In this document: positions 47,981-56,803 of the stretch, in pieces
Layout: each line of letters starts with the position of its first letter
How positions within the stretch are numbered: the stretch's first letter is position 1
Assembly: GCF_013387495.1 (NCBI RefSeq)
Contig: NZ_JABZEE010000021.1
Span: forward strand, 1-64,000
Direction of reading: 5' to 3'
DNA length: 64,000 nt
Source: Streptomyces sp. PKU-EA00015
Lineage (GTDB): Bacteria > Actinomycetota > Actinomycetes > Streptomycetales > Streptomycetaceae
Position numbers and translations under genes: made by a program
The notes under the pieces: generated by a model
Seen by the model: the letters and a program-made list of their open reading frames with translations, nothing else
Told to the model about the DNA's origin: nothing
Databases searched by the model: none

Positions 47981-48940
47981 TCAGGTGGCCGGAGCGCCCA
48001 GGTCGTACCGCTCCTTCACCAGCTCCAGGTGCACCCAGCTCTCCACCCCGCGCACGCCCGCGCGGCCCCGCATGTCGTCGAGGGTGGCGCGCACCGCCGC
48101 GAGCGACTCCGCCGTGATCGTGCCGACGAGCTCCGCCCGGCCGACGCACGCCGACAGGAACGACACCCGCTCCAGGCCGGCCAGGGCGTCGGCCACCGGA
48201 TCCCGCGCCCCCTCGACCCGTACCGCGAAGCCGCAGAGGTAGCCCATGCCCAGCAGTTCGGGACGCACCAGGGCCAGCACCTTCACCACGCCGCCGTCCA
48301 GCAGGCGCAGCGTGCGCGAGCGCGTGGCACCGGGGGACAGGCCGACGCGTTCGGCGAGCTCCGCGAAGGGCAGGCGCCCGTCCCGCTCCAGCTCGTCGAG
48401 GATCTGCCGGTCCGTCTCGTCGAGTTCGTTCACGCCGGGCGTGGCCGCGAGCAGGTACGGGTCTTTCAGGTGCTCGATGCTGATGAGCGGGTCGACGGCC
48501 GAGACGCCCGGAAGCGACCGGACCCGCTCGATGGCCCGGTCCAGCGCGTCGAAGTCCTCGGTGCGCAGCTCGGCCATGACGGCGCGCTGCCCGGCGGTGA
48601 GCGTGACGAACGGCGCCTGGGGCATCGCCGCGATCTCGCGGGCGACGGTCTCCGCCGGGCCGTGGGTGTCGATGGACAGGTGCGCGGAGGCCGTCAGCCC
48701 GCGCACGGCCGGATGGACCACGGCGACGACCCGTACGGCCCCGGACTCGAGCAGCCGCTGCACGCGTGCGCGGGTCGCCGGCCTCGACAGGCCCACGCGC
48801 TGCGCCAGCGTCTCGTAGGTGAGGCGGCCGTCGGTCTGCAGTTCGCGGACGACGGCCAGGTCGATGCGGTCCAGATCCACCTGGGCTGATCCCCTCGGCT
48901 CGGTGGCCCCGGCGCGTGCCGCGCCGAGGTCCGCTGACAT
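47981..48940 (-). CDS. Double-module Lrp/AsnC-family regulator
   Basis: 319 residues, about twice the usual 150. The first HTH is DLDRIDLAVVRELQTDGRLTYETLAQRVGLSRPATRARVQRL. A RAM domain follows (to ~165). A second HTH (ETDRQILDELERDGRLPFAELAERVGLSPGATRSRTLRL) and a second RAM domain (SFLSACVGRAELVGTITAE) complete it. Such fusions occur in actinobacteria. It probably senses an amino acid or related metabolite and controls the two flanking catabolic operons, whose promoters share a motif (inference). Confidence 0.92.
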   Translation of the reverse strand: MSADLGAARAGATEPRGSAQVDLDRIDLAVVRELQTDGRLTYETLAQRVGLSRPATRARVQRLLESGAVRVVAVVHPAVRGLTASAHLSIDTHGPAETVAREIAAMPQAPFVTLTAGQRAVMAELRTEDFDALDRAIERVRSLPGVSAVDPLISIEHLKDPYLLAATPGVNELDETDRQILDELERDGRLPFAELAERVGLSPGATRSRTLRLLDGGVVKVLALVRPELLGMGYLCGFAVRVEGARDPVADALAGLERVSFLSACVGRAELVGTITAESLAAVRATLDDMRGRAGVRGVESWVHLELVKERYDLGAPAT

Positions 48941-49023
48941 TCTCGGGCACCGCGGGTGCCGAGGGTCCCGTCGGTGACGGGCCTCACTGACGTCCGCAGC
49001 GGACAGGTGTGGACAATCATGGA

Positions 49024-49063
49024 GAACGAATCGTAAGTTCAGTGCATCACTTACCGACGAATC
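49024..49063. promoter_or_regulatory. Candidate Lrp-type dyad before the dehydrogenase/aldolase operon
   Basis: GAACGAATCGTAAGTTC (49024-49040) and ACTTACCGACGAATC (49049-49063) are inverted half-sites: CGAATCGTAAGT against ACTTACCGACGAAT. The same sequence type occurs at 47944-47957. It lies just upstream of the gene starting at 49080. Confidence 0.55.
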
Positions 49064-49079
49064 ATCTGTGGAGGATCGT

Positions 49080-50066
49080 ATGGGGCGGCCCGTCGTCGTC
49101 TTCACCGACACCGAGGACCTCGATCCAGGGCCCGGTGCCCGGCTGCTGGCCGACGCCGGCTTCGACGTACGCGTCGCCGACAGCCGCGACCCCGAGGTCA
49201 TCGCCCGGGCCGGAACGGACGCCGTGGCGCTGATCGTCGGCTACGCGCGCATCGACGCCGCGCTGCTCGACCGCCTGCCGGAGCTGCGGATCCTGGCCAC
49301 CATGTCCGCCGGCTTCGACATGGTCGACACCGCGGAGGCCCGGCGCCGCGGCCTGTGGGTGGCCAACCTGCCGGACGCGGCCACCGAGGACGTGGCCGTC
49401 CACGCCCTCGCGAGCGCCCTGTCGCTCGTCCGCCGGCTCCCGCAGGCCGACGCCGTCGTCCGGTCCGGCGGCTGGAACGCGGAGTTCGCGGCCGCCGAAC
49501 TGCCGCGCCGGGCCAGTGACCTGACCCTGGGCCTGGTCGGTCTCGGCCGCATCGCCCGCCACCTGGCCGCTCTCGCCGCACCGGTCTTCGGCCGGATCGC
49601 CGCGTACGACCCGCACGCGGCGGACGGGCACTGGCCGGCCGGCGTCCGGCGGTACGCCGGCCTCGACGCGCTCGCGGCGGACTCCGACGTGCTGTCCCTG
49701 CACGTCCCGCTCACACCGCGGACCCAGGGGCTGGCCGGCGCGCGGCTGCTGGGACGGATGCGGCCCGGCAGTTTCCTCGTCAACGTCGCCCGCGGCGAAC
49801 TCGTCGACCCGTCCGCCCTGCTGGACGCCCTCGACAGCGGGCGGCTCACCGGAGCGGCGCTCGACGTCTTCCCCGTCGAACCGCCGCCCGCGGGCGACGC
49901 GCTGCGCCGCCACCCGGGCATCCAGCTGTCGCCGCACAGCGCGTACCTCTCCGACACCTCGCGCCGCGCGTACGTGTGCAAGCCCGCCGAGAACGTCATC
50001 GCCTGGCTGCGCACCGGCCGCCCGCTGACCCCCGTGGTCGACCCGTCCACCGCCGTCCCCGCCTGA
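49080..50066 (+). CDS. D-isomer-specific 2-hydroxyacid dehydrogenase
   Basis: 328 residues. NAD-binding glycine motif LGLVGLGRIARHLAALA, then the conserved Arg/Glu/His triad: VNVARGELVDPSALLDAL (Arg), ALDVFPVEPPP (Glu) and LSPHSAYLS (His). It interconverts a 2-keto acid and a D-2-hydroxy acid with NAD(P)H. It is first gene of a two- or three-gene operon with a class II aldolase. GGAGG before the ATG at 49080 favours that start over the GTG at 49068. Confidence 0.92.
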   Translation: MGRPVVVFTDTEDLDPGPGARLLADAGFDVRVADSRDPEVIARAGTDAVALIVGYARIDAALLDRLPELRILATMSAGFDMVDTAEARRRGLWVANLPDAATEDVAVHALASALSLVRRLPQADAVVRSGGWNAEFAAAELPRRASDLTLGLVGLGRIARHLAALAAPVFGRIAAYDPHAADGHWPAGVRRYAGLDALAADSDVLSLHVPLTPRTQGLAGARLLGRMRPGSFLVNVARGELVDPSALLDALDSGRLTGAALDVFPVEPPPAGDALRRHPGIQLSPHSAYLSDTSRRAYVCKPAENVIAWLRTGRPLTPVVDPSTAVPA

Positions 50067-50077
50067 GGAGCCACCGC

Positions 50078-50869
50078 ATGACCGCCGACCTGGTGACGAC
50101 CACCGCCCCCGCCGCTGCCGCCGCTGCCGCCGAGGAACTGCGGCTGCGCCGCGAACTCGCGGCCGTGTACCGGCTCGTGGCGCACTTCCGGATGACCGAC
50201 CTGATCTTCACCCACATCTCGCTGCGGCTGCCGGGCCCCGAGCACCACTTCCTCATCAACCCCTACGGGCTCCTCTTCGAGGAGATCACCGCCTCCAACC
50301 TGGTGAAGATCGACCTGGAGGGCAACCCGGTCGAGCCGAGCCCGTACCCGGTGAACCCGGCGGGATTCGTCATCCACAGCGCCATCCACGCCGCCCGTGC
50401 GGACGCCCACTGCGTCCTGCACACCCACACCAAGGCGGGCTGCGCCGTCGCCGCGCAGGAGGGCGGGCTGCTGCCGCTCAACCAGATGTCGATGGAGTTC
50501 CACAACCGCGTCGGCTACCACGACTACGAAGGCGTCGCCCTCAACCTCGACGAGCAGCGGCGGCTCGTCGCGGACATCGGCGGGCACCCGGCGCTGATCC
50601 TGCGCAACCACGGCCTGCTGACGGTGGGTGAGAGCGCGGCCCAGGCGTTCCTGCGCATGTACTACCTGGAGAAGGCGTGCGAGATCCAGGTCACCGCGCA
50701 GGCCGGCGGCGGGCCGCTCATCCTGCCGCCCGCCGAGGTGTGCGAGTACACCGCGCGGCAGCTCGCGGGCGAGGCGGACGCAGACTTCCAGGACGACGAC
50801 GCGTACGACCTGGCGTGGGCGGCGATGCTGCGGCTCCTCGACCGGATCGCCCCCGACTACAAGGACTGA
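50078..50869 (+). CDS. Class II aldolase/adducin-family protein
   Basis: 263 residues. The zinc-binding His cluster is in CVLHTHTKAGCAVAAQ with a later His in LRNHGLLTVGES. The family phrase DLIFTHISLRLPGPEHHFLINPYGLLFEEI is present, and an acidic position lies in VIHSAIHAARAD. Members cleave or decarboxylate sugar phosphates and hydroxy acids. Next to the 2-hydroxyacid dehydrogenase, it may act on the same compound (inference). It starts 11 nt after the dehydrogenase stop. Confidence 0.9.
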   Translation: MTADLVTTTAPAAAAAAAEELRLRRELAAVYRLVAHFRMTDLIFTHISLRLPGPEHHFLINPYGLLFEEITASNLVKIDLEGNPVEPSPYPVNPAGFVIHSAIHAARADAHCVLHTHTKAGCAVAAQEGGLLPLNQMSMEFHNRVGYHDYEGVALNLDEQRRLVADIGGHPALILRNHGLLTVGESAAQAFLRMYYLEKACEIQVTAQAGGGPLILPPAEVCEYTARQLAGEADADFQDDDAYDLAWAAMLRLLDRIAPDYKD

Positions 50870-50979
50870 TCCGCCCCGGCGAGCGGGCCGACGCCCGGGT
50901 GGCCGCCGCCGGAAGGTGCCGCGCGGCGGGGCGGTGTACCGATGGAGGCGACCCACCCGTGAGCGGAAGGACCACCGCC

Positions 50980-51303
50980 GTGCCCATCGCCGTCAGCAAA
51001 CTCACCGAGCCCGCCGTCCGCGCCTTCGTCACCGCGGTCAACGCCCACGACCGCGAGAGCTTCCGTGCCGCGCTCACGCCCGGCGCCACCATGTCCGACG
51101 ACGGCAGCGAGCGGGACGTCGACGACTGGACCGAAAACGAGATCTTCTCGTCGAACGGTCACATGGACGTCGAGAAGCAGACCGCCGACGGGCTCGGCCT
51201 GGTCGCCCGCTACCGCAACGACACCTGGGGCGAGATGCGCACCACGTGGCGTTTCACCGTCGAGGACGGGAAGGTGGGCCGCTTCGAGACCGGGCAGGCC
51301 TAG
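50980..51303 (+). CDS. SnoaL/NTF2-like small protein
   Basis: 107 residues. A single cone-shaped NTF2-like fold: EPAVRAFVTAVNAHDRESFRAAL, then TMSDDGSERDVDDWTENEIF, YRNDTWGEMRTTWRF and EDGKVGRFETGQA. Members are isomerases, hydratases or carriers; no catalytic Asp-His pair is certain here. The GTG at 50980 has GGAAGGA at good distance. A GTG at 50959 would add seven residues. It lies 110 nt after the aldolase and may belong to the same transcript. Confidence 0.8.
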   Translation: MPIAVSKLTEPAVRAFVTAVNAHDRESFRAALTPGATMSDDGSERDVDDWTENEIFSSNGHMDVEKQTADGLGLVARYRNDTWGEMRTTWRFTVEDGKVGRFETGQA

Positions 51304-51413
51304 GGTCTTTCGTTTGGATCAGGCCGGATCAGTCCGGTCCCGCCCTCAGCCGTCGGGGCCGGCTCCCGGCCCGCCGGGCCGCGCGACGGCCCTCAGCCGC
51401 GCCCCGCCGCGGC

Positions 51414-52196
51414 TCACCCGCGGCCGATGAACGGCATGTTCGTCGCCAGCACCGTCGCGAACTGCACGTTCGCCTCCAGAGGCAGCTCCGCCATGTGCCG
51501 TACGGTGCGCGCCACATCGGCCGCGTCCATCACCGGTTCGGCCGCCAGTTCGCCGTTCGCCTGAAGGATGCCCGCCTGCATGGCCTGGGTCATCTCGGTC
51601 GCCGCGTTGCCGATGTCGATCTGGCCGCAGGCGATCGCGTACGGGCGCCCGTCGAGTGAGATCGACTTCGTCAGCCCGGTCAGCGCGTGCTTCGTCGCCG
51701 TGTACGGCGCCGAATGCGGGCGCGGTACTTGCGCCGATACCGAGCCGTTGTTGATGATCCGGCCGCCCTGCGGGTCCTGGTCCTTCATCTGGCGGAACGC
51801 CGCCTGCGCGCACAGGAAAGCACCCGTCAGATTGACGTCCACCACCTTGCGCCATGCGGAGTAGGGCACGTCCTCGAAGGGGATGCCGCCGGGACCGAAC
51901 GTGCCCGCGTTGTTGAACAGCAGGTCCACCCGGCCGTAGCGGTCGCGGACCGTCGCGAACAGCGCGTCCACCGCGGTCGGGTCGGTCACGTCCGTCGGCA
52001 CGCACAGGACGTCGGCGTCCGGGCCCGCCAGGGCCGCCGTCTCCTCCAGCGCCTCGGCGCGCCGGCCCGCCAGCGCGACCGCCCAGCCGGGCCGGGCGCC
52101 CGTGTCCTTCGCGGCGGCCGCCAACTCCAGCGCCACGCTCCGGCCGATGCCCGAGCCCGCGCCCGTCACCACCGCGATCCTCCGTACAGCGTTCAT
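51414..52196 (-). CDS. Short-chain dehydrogenase/reductase
   Basis: 260 residues. Classical [15 protein letters not shown] (11-22), NNAG in [13 protein letters not shown], and a catalytic Ser...YxxxK ([26 protein letters not shown]). It uses NAD(P) on an unknown alcohol or ketone. It converges on the SnoaL-like gene and diverges from phoD, with 132 nt to that start. Confidence 0.9.
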   Translation of the reverse strand: MNAVRRIAVVTGAGSGIGRSVALELAAAAKDTGARPGWAVALAGRRAEALEETAALAGPDADVLCVPTDVTDPTAVDALFATVRDRYGRVDLLFNNAGTFGPGGIPFEDVPYSAWRKVVDVNLTGAFLCAQAAFRQMKDQDPQGGRIINNGSVSAQVPRPHSAPYTATKHALTGLTKSISLDGRPYAIACGQIDIGNAATEMTQAMQAGILQANGELAAEPVMDAADVARTVRHMAELPLEANVQFATVLATNMPFIGRG

Positions 52197-52328
52197 GGGG
52201 CGCAGCGTACGCGCCTGTGCCCTACACGGAACTCATCCGACCGCCATACGGATGTGGTGTCCCCGACAACGTCGATTCGTCACCGGCCACTCCAATGCGA
52301 CTGACAACAGCCGCAAGGGGAGGGCCAC

Positions 52329-53963
52329 ATGACACCCGCGTCGCACCGGAATCACGCACCCGAGCTCAGAGCGGCGGCCGTACGGCACCTGGGCCGCCGC
52401 ACCTTTCTCACCGTCACCTCCGCGGCGGCCGCGCTCGCCTTCAGCGTGGGCCTGCCCGGCACCGCGCACGCCGCCGAGGCCGACGGCCGGAAGATCACCG
52501 CGGACCCGTTCACCCTGGGCGTCGCCTCCGGAGACCCGCAGCCCTCCTCCGTCGTGCTGTGGACGCGTCTCGCGCCCAGCCCGCTGGAGCCCGGCAGCGG
52601 TCTGCCGCAGGCCCGCTTCCAGGTCCTCTGGGAGCTCGCGCACGACGCGCGCTTCACCAGGATCGCCAAGCGCGGCAGCGCCACCGCCCACCCGGAGTTT
52701 CACCACAGCGTCCACGTGGAGGCCACCGGACTCGACCCGGACCGCGTCTACTACTACCGCTTCCGCGCCGGGAACTGGATCAGCCCGGCCGGCCGCACCC
52801 GCACCGCGCCCGCCCGCGGCGCCCGGATCGGCGAGCTGAAGCTGGCCGCCGTGTCCTGCCAGGCGTACCACGACGGCTACTTCACGGCGTACCGGCACCT
52901 CGCCGACGAAGATCTCGACGTCGTCTTCCACCTCGGCGACTACCTCTACGAGTACGCCGTCAACGCCGTCGGCGGCGCCCGCAACTACACCGACCGCCGG
53001 CTGCCCGCCCACGTCAACCGCGAGACGGTCACGCTGGAGGACTACCGGCTGCGGTACGGCCTCTACAAGTCCGACCCCGACCTCATGGCCGCGCACGCGG
53101 CCCACCCCTTCGTCGTCACCTGGGACGACCACGAGACCGAGAACAACTACGCGGACGAGACGCCCGAGAACGACGTGCCGCCGGAGGAGTTCCTGCTGCG
53201 CCGGGCCGCCGCGTACCGCGCGTACTGGGAGAACCAGCCGCTGCGCGCCCCCCAGCAGCCCACCGGCCCGGACATGACCCTCTACCGCCGGCTGCACTTC
53301 GGGCAGCTCGCGCAGTTCGATGTCCTCGACACCCGCCAGTACCGCTCGGACCAGGCGTACGGCGACAAGGCGCACGCCCCGGGCCCCGAGTCCGAGGACC
53401 CGTCGCGCACGATGATCGGCGCGACGCAGGAGCGCTGGCTCATCGACGGCTGGCGCGCCTCCGACGCCGTGTGGAACGTCGTGCCGCAGCAGGTCAACTT
53501 CTCGCAGCGCAAGCTGGACCTGATCGAGCCGGCCAGGGTCAGCATGGACGCCTGGGACGGCTACCCGGCCTCCCGCGACCGTGTCCTGGACGGCGCCGAG
53601 GCCGCCGGCATCGAGAACCTGATGGTCCTCACCGGCGACGTCCATGTCGCGTACGCCTACGACATCAAGCGCGACTACGAGACGCCCGGCGCGAAGACCG
53701 TCGGCACCGAGATCGTCGCCACGTCCGTCTCCAGCGGCAAGGACGGCGCCGACCGGCCGGCCACCTGGGAGACCTACACCAAGGCCAACCCGCACATGAG
53801 GTTCTACAACGGGCGGCGCGGCTACGTGACCGTCACCCTCGGCGAGCAGCAGGCGCGCGCCGACTTCCGCTCGATGGACTTCGTCACCAGGCCGGGCGGG
53901 TCGATCACCACGTCCGCGTCGTTCGTGACCGAGGCCGGCGACCCCGGTCTGCGGCAGGTCTGA
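52329..53963 (+). CDS. phoD: Alkaline phosphatase D (PhoD), Tat-secreted
   Basis: 544 residues. The Tat signal RRTFLTVTSAAAALAF has its twin Arg at 23-24, with cleavage near AHA|AE (~48). The N-terminal PhoD domain (FTLGVASGDPQPSSVVLWTRL) precedes the metallophosphatase core: CQAYHDGYFTAYRHL, VVFHLGDYLYEYA, VVTWDDHETENNY, VLDTRQYRSDQAYG, VPQQVNFSQ and VLTGDVHVAYAYD. It is a Ca/Fe-dependent phosphodiesterase/monoesterase releasing phosphate outside the cell. AAGGGGAGGG precedes the ATG. I could not find a convincing PHO box in the 132-nt upstream gap. Confidence 0.95.
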   Translation: MTPASHRNHAPELRAAAVRHLGRRTFLTVTSAAAALAFSVGLPGTAHAAEADGRKITADPFTLGVASGDPQPSSVVLWTRLAPSPLEPGSGLPQARFQVLWELAHDARFTRIAKRGSATAHPEFHHSVHVEATGLDPDRVYYYRFRAGNWISPAGRTRTAPARGARIGELKLAAVSCQAYHDGYFTAYRHLADEDLDVVFHLGDYLYEYAVNAVGGARNYTDRRLPAHVNRETVTLEDYRLRYGLYKSDPDLMAAHAAHPFVVTWDDHETENNYADETPENDVPPEEFLLRRAAAYRAYWENQPLRAPQQPTGPDMTLYRRLHFGQLAQFDVLDTRQYRSDQAYGDKAHAPGPESEDPSRTMIGATQERWLIDGWRASDAVWNVVPQQVNFSQRKLDLIEPARVSMDAWDGYPASRDRVLDGAEAAGIENLMVLTGDVHVAYAYDIKRDYETPGAKTVGTEIVATSVSSGKDGADRPATWETYTKANPHMRFYNGRRGYVTVTLGEQQARADFRSMDFVTRPGGSITTSASFVTEAGDPGLRQV

Positions 53964-54152
53964 CGCTCACTCACCGGGAACTCCTCCGGGAAGCGGACGC
54001 CGACGCGGTCACAGCGCCGCGTCGAGCGTCCGCATTAAGGCGAGGGTGCCGTCCAGCGGGGCCGCCTGCGGATCAGGACCCGGCGCCGGAGCGTCCGAGT
54101 GACGAAGTCCACTGCTTCCGGAGTCGCTGCGAACGGACGAGCTGAGAGCATG

Positions 54153-54172
54153 GTTCGTTGAATTCAAAGAAC
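54153..54172. promoter_or_regulatory. Near-perfect 20-bp palindrome before the Bcr/CflA exporter gene
   Basis: GTTCGTTGAA-TTCAAAGAAC has one mismatched pair in ten. It ends 10 nt before the ATG at 54183, just ahead of GGAG. It is a likely repressor site near the transcription start. No adjacent regulator gene was found. Confidence 0.6.
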
Positions 54173-54182
54173 GGAGCTGTCG

Positions 54183-55508
54183 ATGCCGGAGAGCGGCCAG
54201 AGCCCCCAAGGACCCGTCCCCGAAGCCGATCCGGCACTTTCCTCTCCCGTCACCGGGCCCCGTGCGCAAGCCGCGGCCACCCGCCGCGTCGGTCTGCTGG
54301 TCACGCTCGTGCTGGGCGGGCTCACCGCCCTTGCACCGTTGTCCATGGACATGTACCTGCCGGCGCTGCCGCAGGTCACCGACTCCCTGCACGCACCCGC
54401 CGCGACCGTGCAGCTCACGCTGACCGCGTGCCTCGCCGGCATGGCGCTGGGACAGCTCGTCGTCGGGCCGATGAGCGACAAGTGGGGACGAAGGCGGCCG
54501 CTGCTCATCGGCATGACCGTGTACGTCGTCGCCACCGTGGTCTGCGCGCTCGCCCCCAGTGCCGCACTCCTCATCGGCTTCCGCCTGGTGCAGGGCCTCG
54601 CGGGCGCCGCCGGCATCGTCATCGCCCGCGCCGTGGTCCGGGACCTCTACGACGGCATCGAGATGGCCCGGTTCTTCTCCACCCTGATGCTGATCTCCGG
54701 GGCGGCGCCGATCATCGCGCCGCTGATCGGCGGCCAGGTGCTGCGGCTGACCGACTGGCGCGGCATCTTCGTCGTCCTCGCCGCCGTCGGCCTCGTGCTC
54801 ACCCTCGTCGTGGCGAAGTGGCTGGACGAGACGCTGCCCGTCGAACGGCGCCACGGGGGAGGGGTCGGCGAGGCGCTGCGCACGATGCGCGGACTGCTCG
54901 GCGACCGCGCCTTCACCGGCTACATGCTGGTGGGCGGACTCGCCTTCGCCGCCCTGTTCGCGTACATCTCGGCGTCCCCGTTCGTGATGCAGGAGATCTA
55001 CGGGGCATCGCCCCAGCTGTTCAGCCTGCTCTTCGGCCTCAACGCGGTCGGACTGATCACGGCCGGGCAGATCAACGGCAAGCTGCTCGTCGGGCGGGTC
55101 GGCCTCGACAAGGTGGTCGCCGTGGCGCTGACGGTGCTCACGCTCGCGGCCGCGGTGCTGCTGCTGATGACGGCGGGCGTGTTCGGCGAGGTGGGCCTGG
55201 TGCCGGTGGCCGCGGGCCTGTTCGTGCTGTCGGCGGCGATGGGCTTCGCCTCGCCGAACACCACGGCCCTGGCGTTGCTGCGCACTCCGCACGCGGCCGG
55301 TTCGGCCTCGGCCCTCATCGGCACGTCGTCGTTCCTCGTCGGCGCGGTCGCGTCTCCGCTGGTGGGCATCGCGGGCGAGGCGACGGCGGTCCCCATGGCC
55401 GTGGTCCAACTGTGCTGCGGGGTGGCGGCGCTGGCGTGCTTCGCGGTCCTGTGCCGCCCCTGGCAGCGCGACCGGTCCGGCCCGTCCGCGGCTGCCGCCG
55501 AGGGCTGA
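54183..55508 (+). CDS. Bcr/CflA-family MFS exporter
   Basis: 441 residues with 12 spans. Family signature LAPLSMDMYLPALPQV in helix 1, then VVGPMSDKWGRRRPLLIG (motif A) and LQGLAGAAGIVIARAVVRDLYDG. It exports drugs or small metabolites by proton antiport; bicyclomycin-type resistance proteins define the family. The palindrome at 54153-54172 suggests inducible expression. The 219-nt gap after phoD holds no other supported feature. Confidence 0.92.
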   Translation: MPESGQSPQGPVPEADPALSSPVTGPRAQAAATRRVGLLVTLVLGGLTALAPLSMDMYLPALPQVTDSLHAPAATVQLTLTACLAGMALGQLVVGPMSDKWGRRRPLLIGMTVYVVATVVCALAPSAALLIGFRLVQGLAGAAGIVIARAVVRDLYDGIEMARFFSTLMLISGAAPIIAPLIGGQVLRLTDWRGIFVVLAAVGLVLTLVVAKWLDETLPVERRHGGGVGEALRTMRGLLGDRAFTGYMLVGGLAFAALFAYISASPFVMQEIYGASPQLFSLLFGLNAVGLITAGQINGKLLVGRVGLDKVVAVALTVLTLAAAVLLLMTAGVFGEVGLVPVAAGLFVLSAAMGFASPNTTALALLRTPHAAGSASALIGTSSFLVGAVASPLVGIAGEATAVPMAVVQLCCGVAALACFAVLCRPWQRDRSGPSAAAAEG

Positions 55509-55780
55509 GCCCTACGCCCGCCGGCGGGGGCTGCCGAGCAGGTGGCGCCGGTCCCGGGGTCCGTCCAGGTGAAGAGGCCCGAGATCTCCGCGTCCGGCAC
55601 GCGTACGTGCGCGGGCAGTGGGTCGGGGCCTGCGGCGGCCGGCATGGCGCCGCGGGCATGGCGCGGCAGCGTGGCAAGAGGCCCCGGACGCGGGGCAGTT
55701 CGCCGCAGGGCGCGGAGGTGGCGTCCTGGGCCGTCCGTGCGCGCCCGTTCCGGCAGGCCGGACGTGCCTAGAATCTTTCG

Positions 55781-56803
55781 GTGAACGCCTCCGCCCCCAC
55801 CGCCGAGACCCTGCGCGGCGCCCTCGCCGGGCTGCTGGACGGCCTGCCGCCCCGGCAGGCCGCGCAGGCCGTCGAGCGGCTGATCGCCAACTACCGGGGC
55901 ACCACCCCGACCGACTCCCCCGTGCTCCGCGACCGCTCCGACGTCGCCGCCTACGCCGCGTACCGGATGCCCGCGACCTTCGAGGCCGTACGGTCCGCGC
56001 TCGCGGCGCTGCGCGGGGCGGCGCCCGTGTGGACGCCGGCCACGCACACCGACATCGGCGGCGGCACGGGCGCGGCGAGCTGGGCGGTGGCCGACGCGTG
56101 GGAGGAGTCGGCGCCGGAGACGACGGTGCTCGACTGGGCGGAGCCCGCGCTGGAGCTGGGCCGCGAGCTGGCGCTCGCCTCGCCTTTCCCGTCGCTGCGG
56201 GCCGCGCGCTGGCAGCGCTCTCGGATCAGCTCGGCGCTCCGCATCGAGAGCACCGATCTCGTGACGGTGTCGTACGTCCTGAACGAGCTGTCCGAGGCCG
56301 ACCGGGCCGCCGTGGTCGCCGAGGCGGCGCGTGCGGCGCAGGCCGTCGTGATCGTCGAGCCCGGGACGCCCGACGGCTACGAGCGGATCATCGAGGCCCG
56401 CGACGCGCTGATCGCGACAGGCCTCACCGTCGCCGCCCCCTGCCCCCACAGCGCGGCGTGCCCCATAGAGCCCGGCGCCGACTGGTGCCACTTCTCGGCC
56501 CGTGTCTCCCGCTCGTCCCTGCACCGGCAGGTCAAGGGCGGCTCGCTGGCCTACGAGGACGAGAAGTTCAGTTATGTCGCGGCCGTGCGCTTCCCCGCCG
56601 CTCCGGCGGACGCCCGGGTGATCCGCAAGCCGCAGATCCGCAAGGGCCTGGTCCTGCTGGACCTGTGCGCGAAGGACGAGGCGCTGCGCCGCGAGACGGT
56701 CACCAAGCGGCACGGCGACCGGTACCGCGCGGCACGCGACGCGGCGTGGGGCGACACGTGGCCGCCCCACGACGGTGACGGGGCCAACGCCTCAGGGGCG
56801 TAG
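55781..56803 (+). CDS. Rsm22-family small-ribosomal-subunit methyltransferase-like protein
   Basis: 340 residues. A class I methyltransferase fold (THTDIGGGTGAASWAV, TTVLDWAEPALELG, LVTVSYVLNELSEADR) carries the Rsm22/METTL17 cysteine cluster CPHSAACPIEPGADWCHF, with a further LLDLC. Mitochondrial relatives bind a 4Fe-4S cluster through these cysteines and assist ribosome assembly. A -10-like TAGAAT (55769-55774) lies 6 bases before the GTG, so the mRNA is probably leaderless. Its last 12 bases overlap the convergent DDAH gene tail to tail. Confidence 0.9.
   Translation: MNASAPTAETLRGALAGLLDGLPPRQAAQAVERLIANYRGTTPTDSPVLRDRSDVAAYAAYRMPATFEAVRSALAALRGAAPVWTPATHTDIGGGTGAASWAVADAWEESAPETTVLDWAEPALELGRELALASPFPSLRAARWQRSRISSALRIESTDLVTVSYVLNELSEADRAAVVAEAARAAQAVVIVEPGTPDGYERIIEARDALIATGLTVAAPCPHSAACPIEPGADWCHFSARVSRSSLHRQVKGGSLAYEDEKFSYVAAVRFPAAPADARVIRKPQIRKGLVLLDLCAKDEALRRETVTKRHGDRYRAARDAAWGDTWPPHDGDGANASGA

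Noticed and set aside
52200..52328. PHO box before phoD
   Set aside because: Only a weak resemblance to the direct-repeat GTTCACC pattern was seen. It is not specific enough to annotate.
54009..54182. Minus-strand stretch ending LDGTLALMRTLDAAL before the Bcr/CflA gene
   Set aside because: There is no start codon or ribosome site in the gap, and the frame runs into the antisense of the exporter gene. Likely a shadow.
55509..55780. Minus-strand frame with PAHVRVPDAEISGLFTWTDPG between the exporter and rsm22
   Set aside because: No start, and it continues as antisense of the exporter without a stop. Coding-like phrases in GC-rich DNA are expected by chance.
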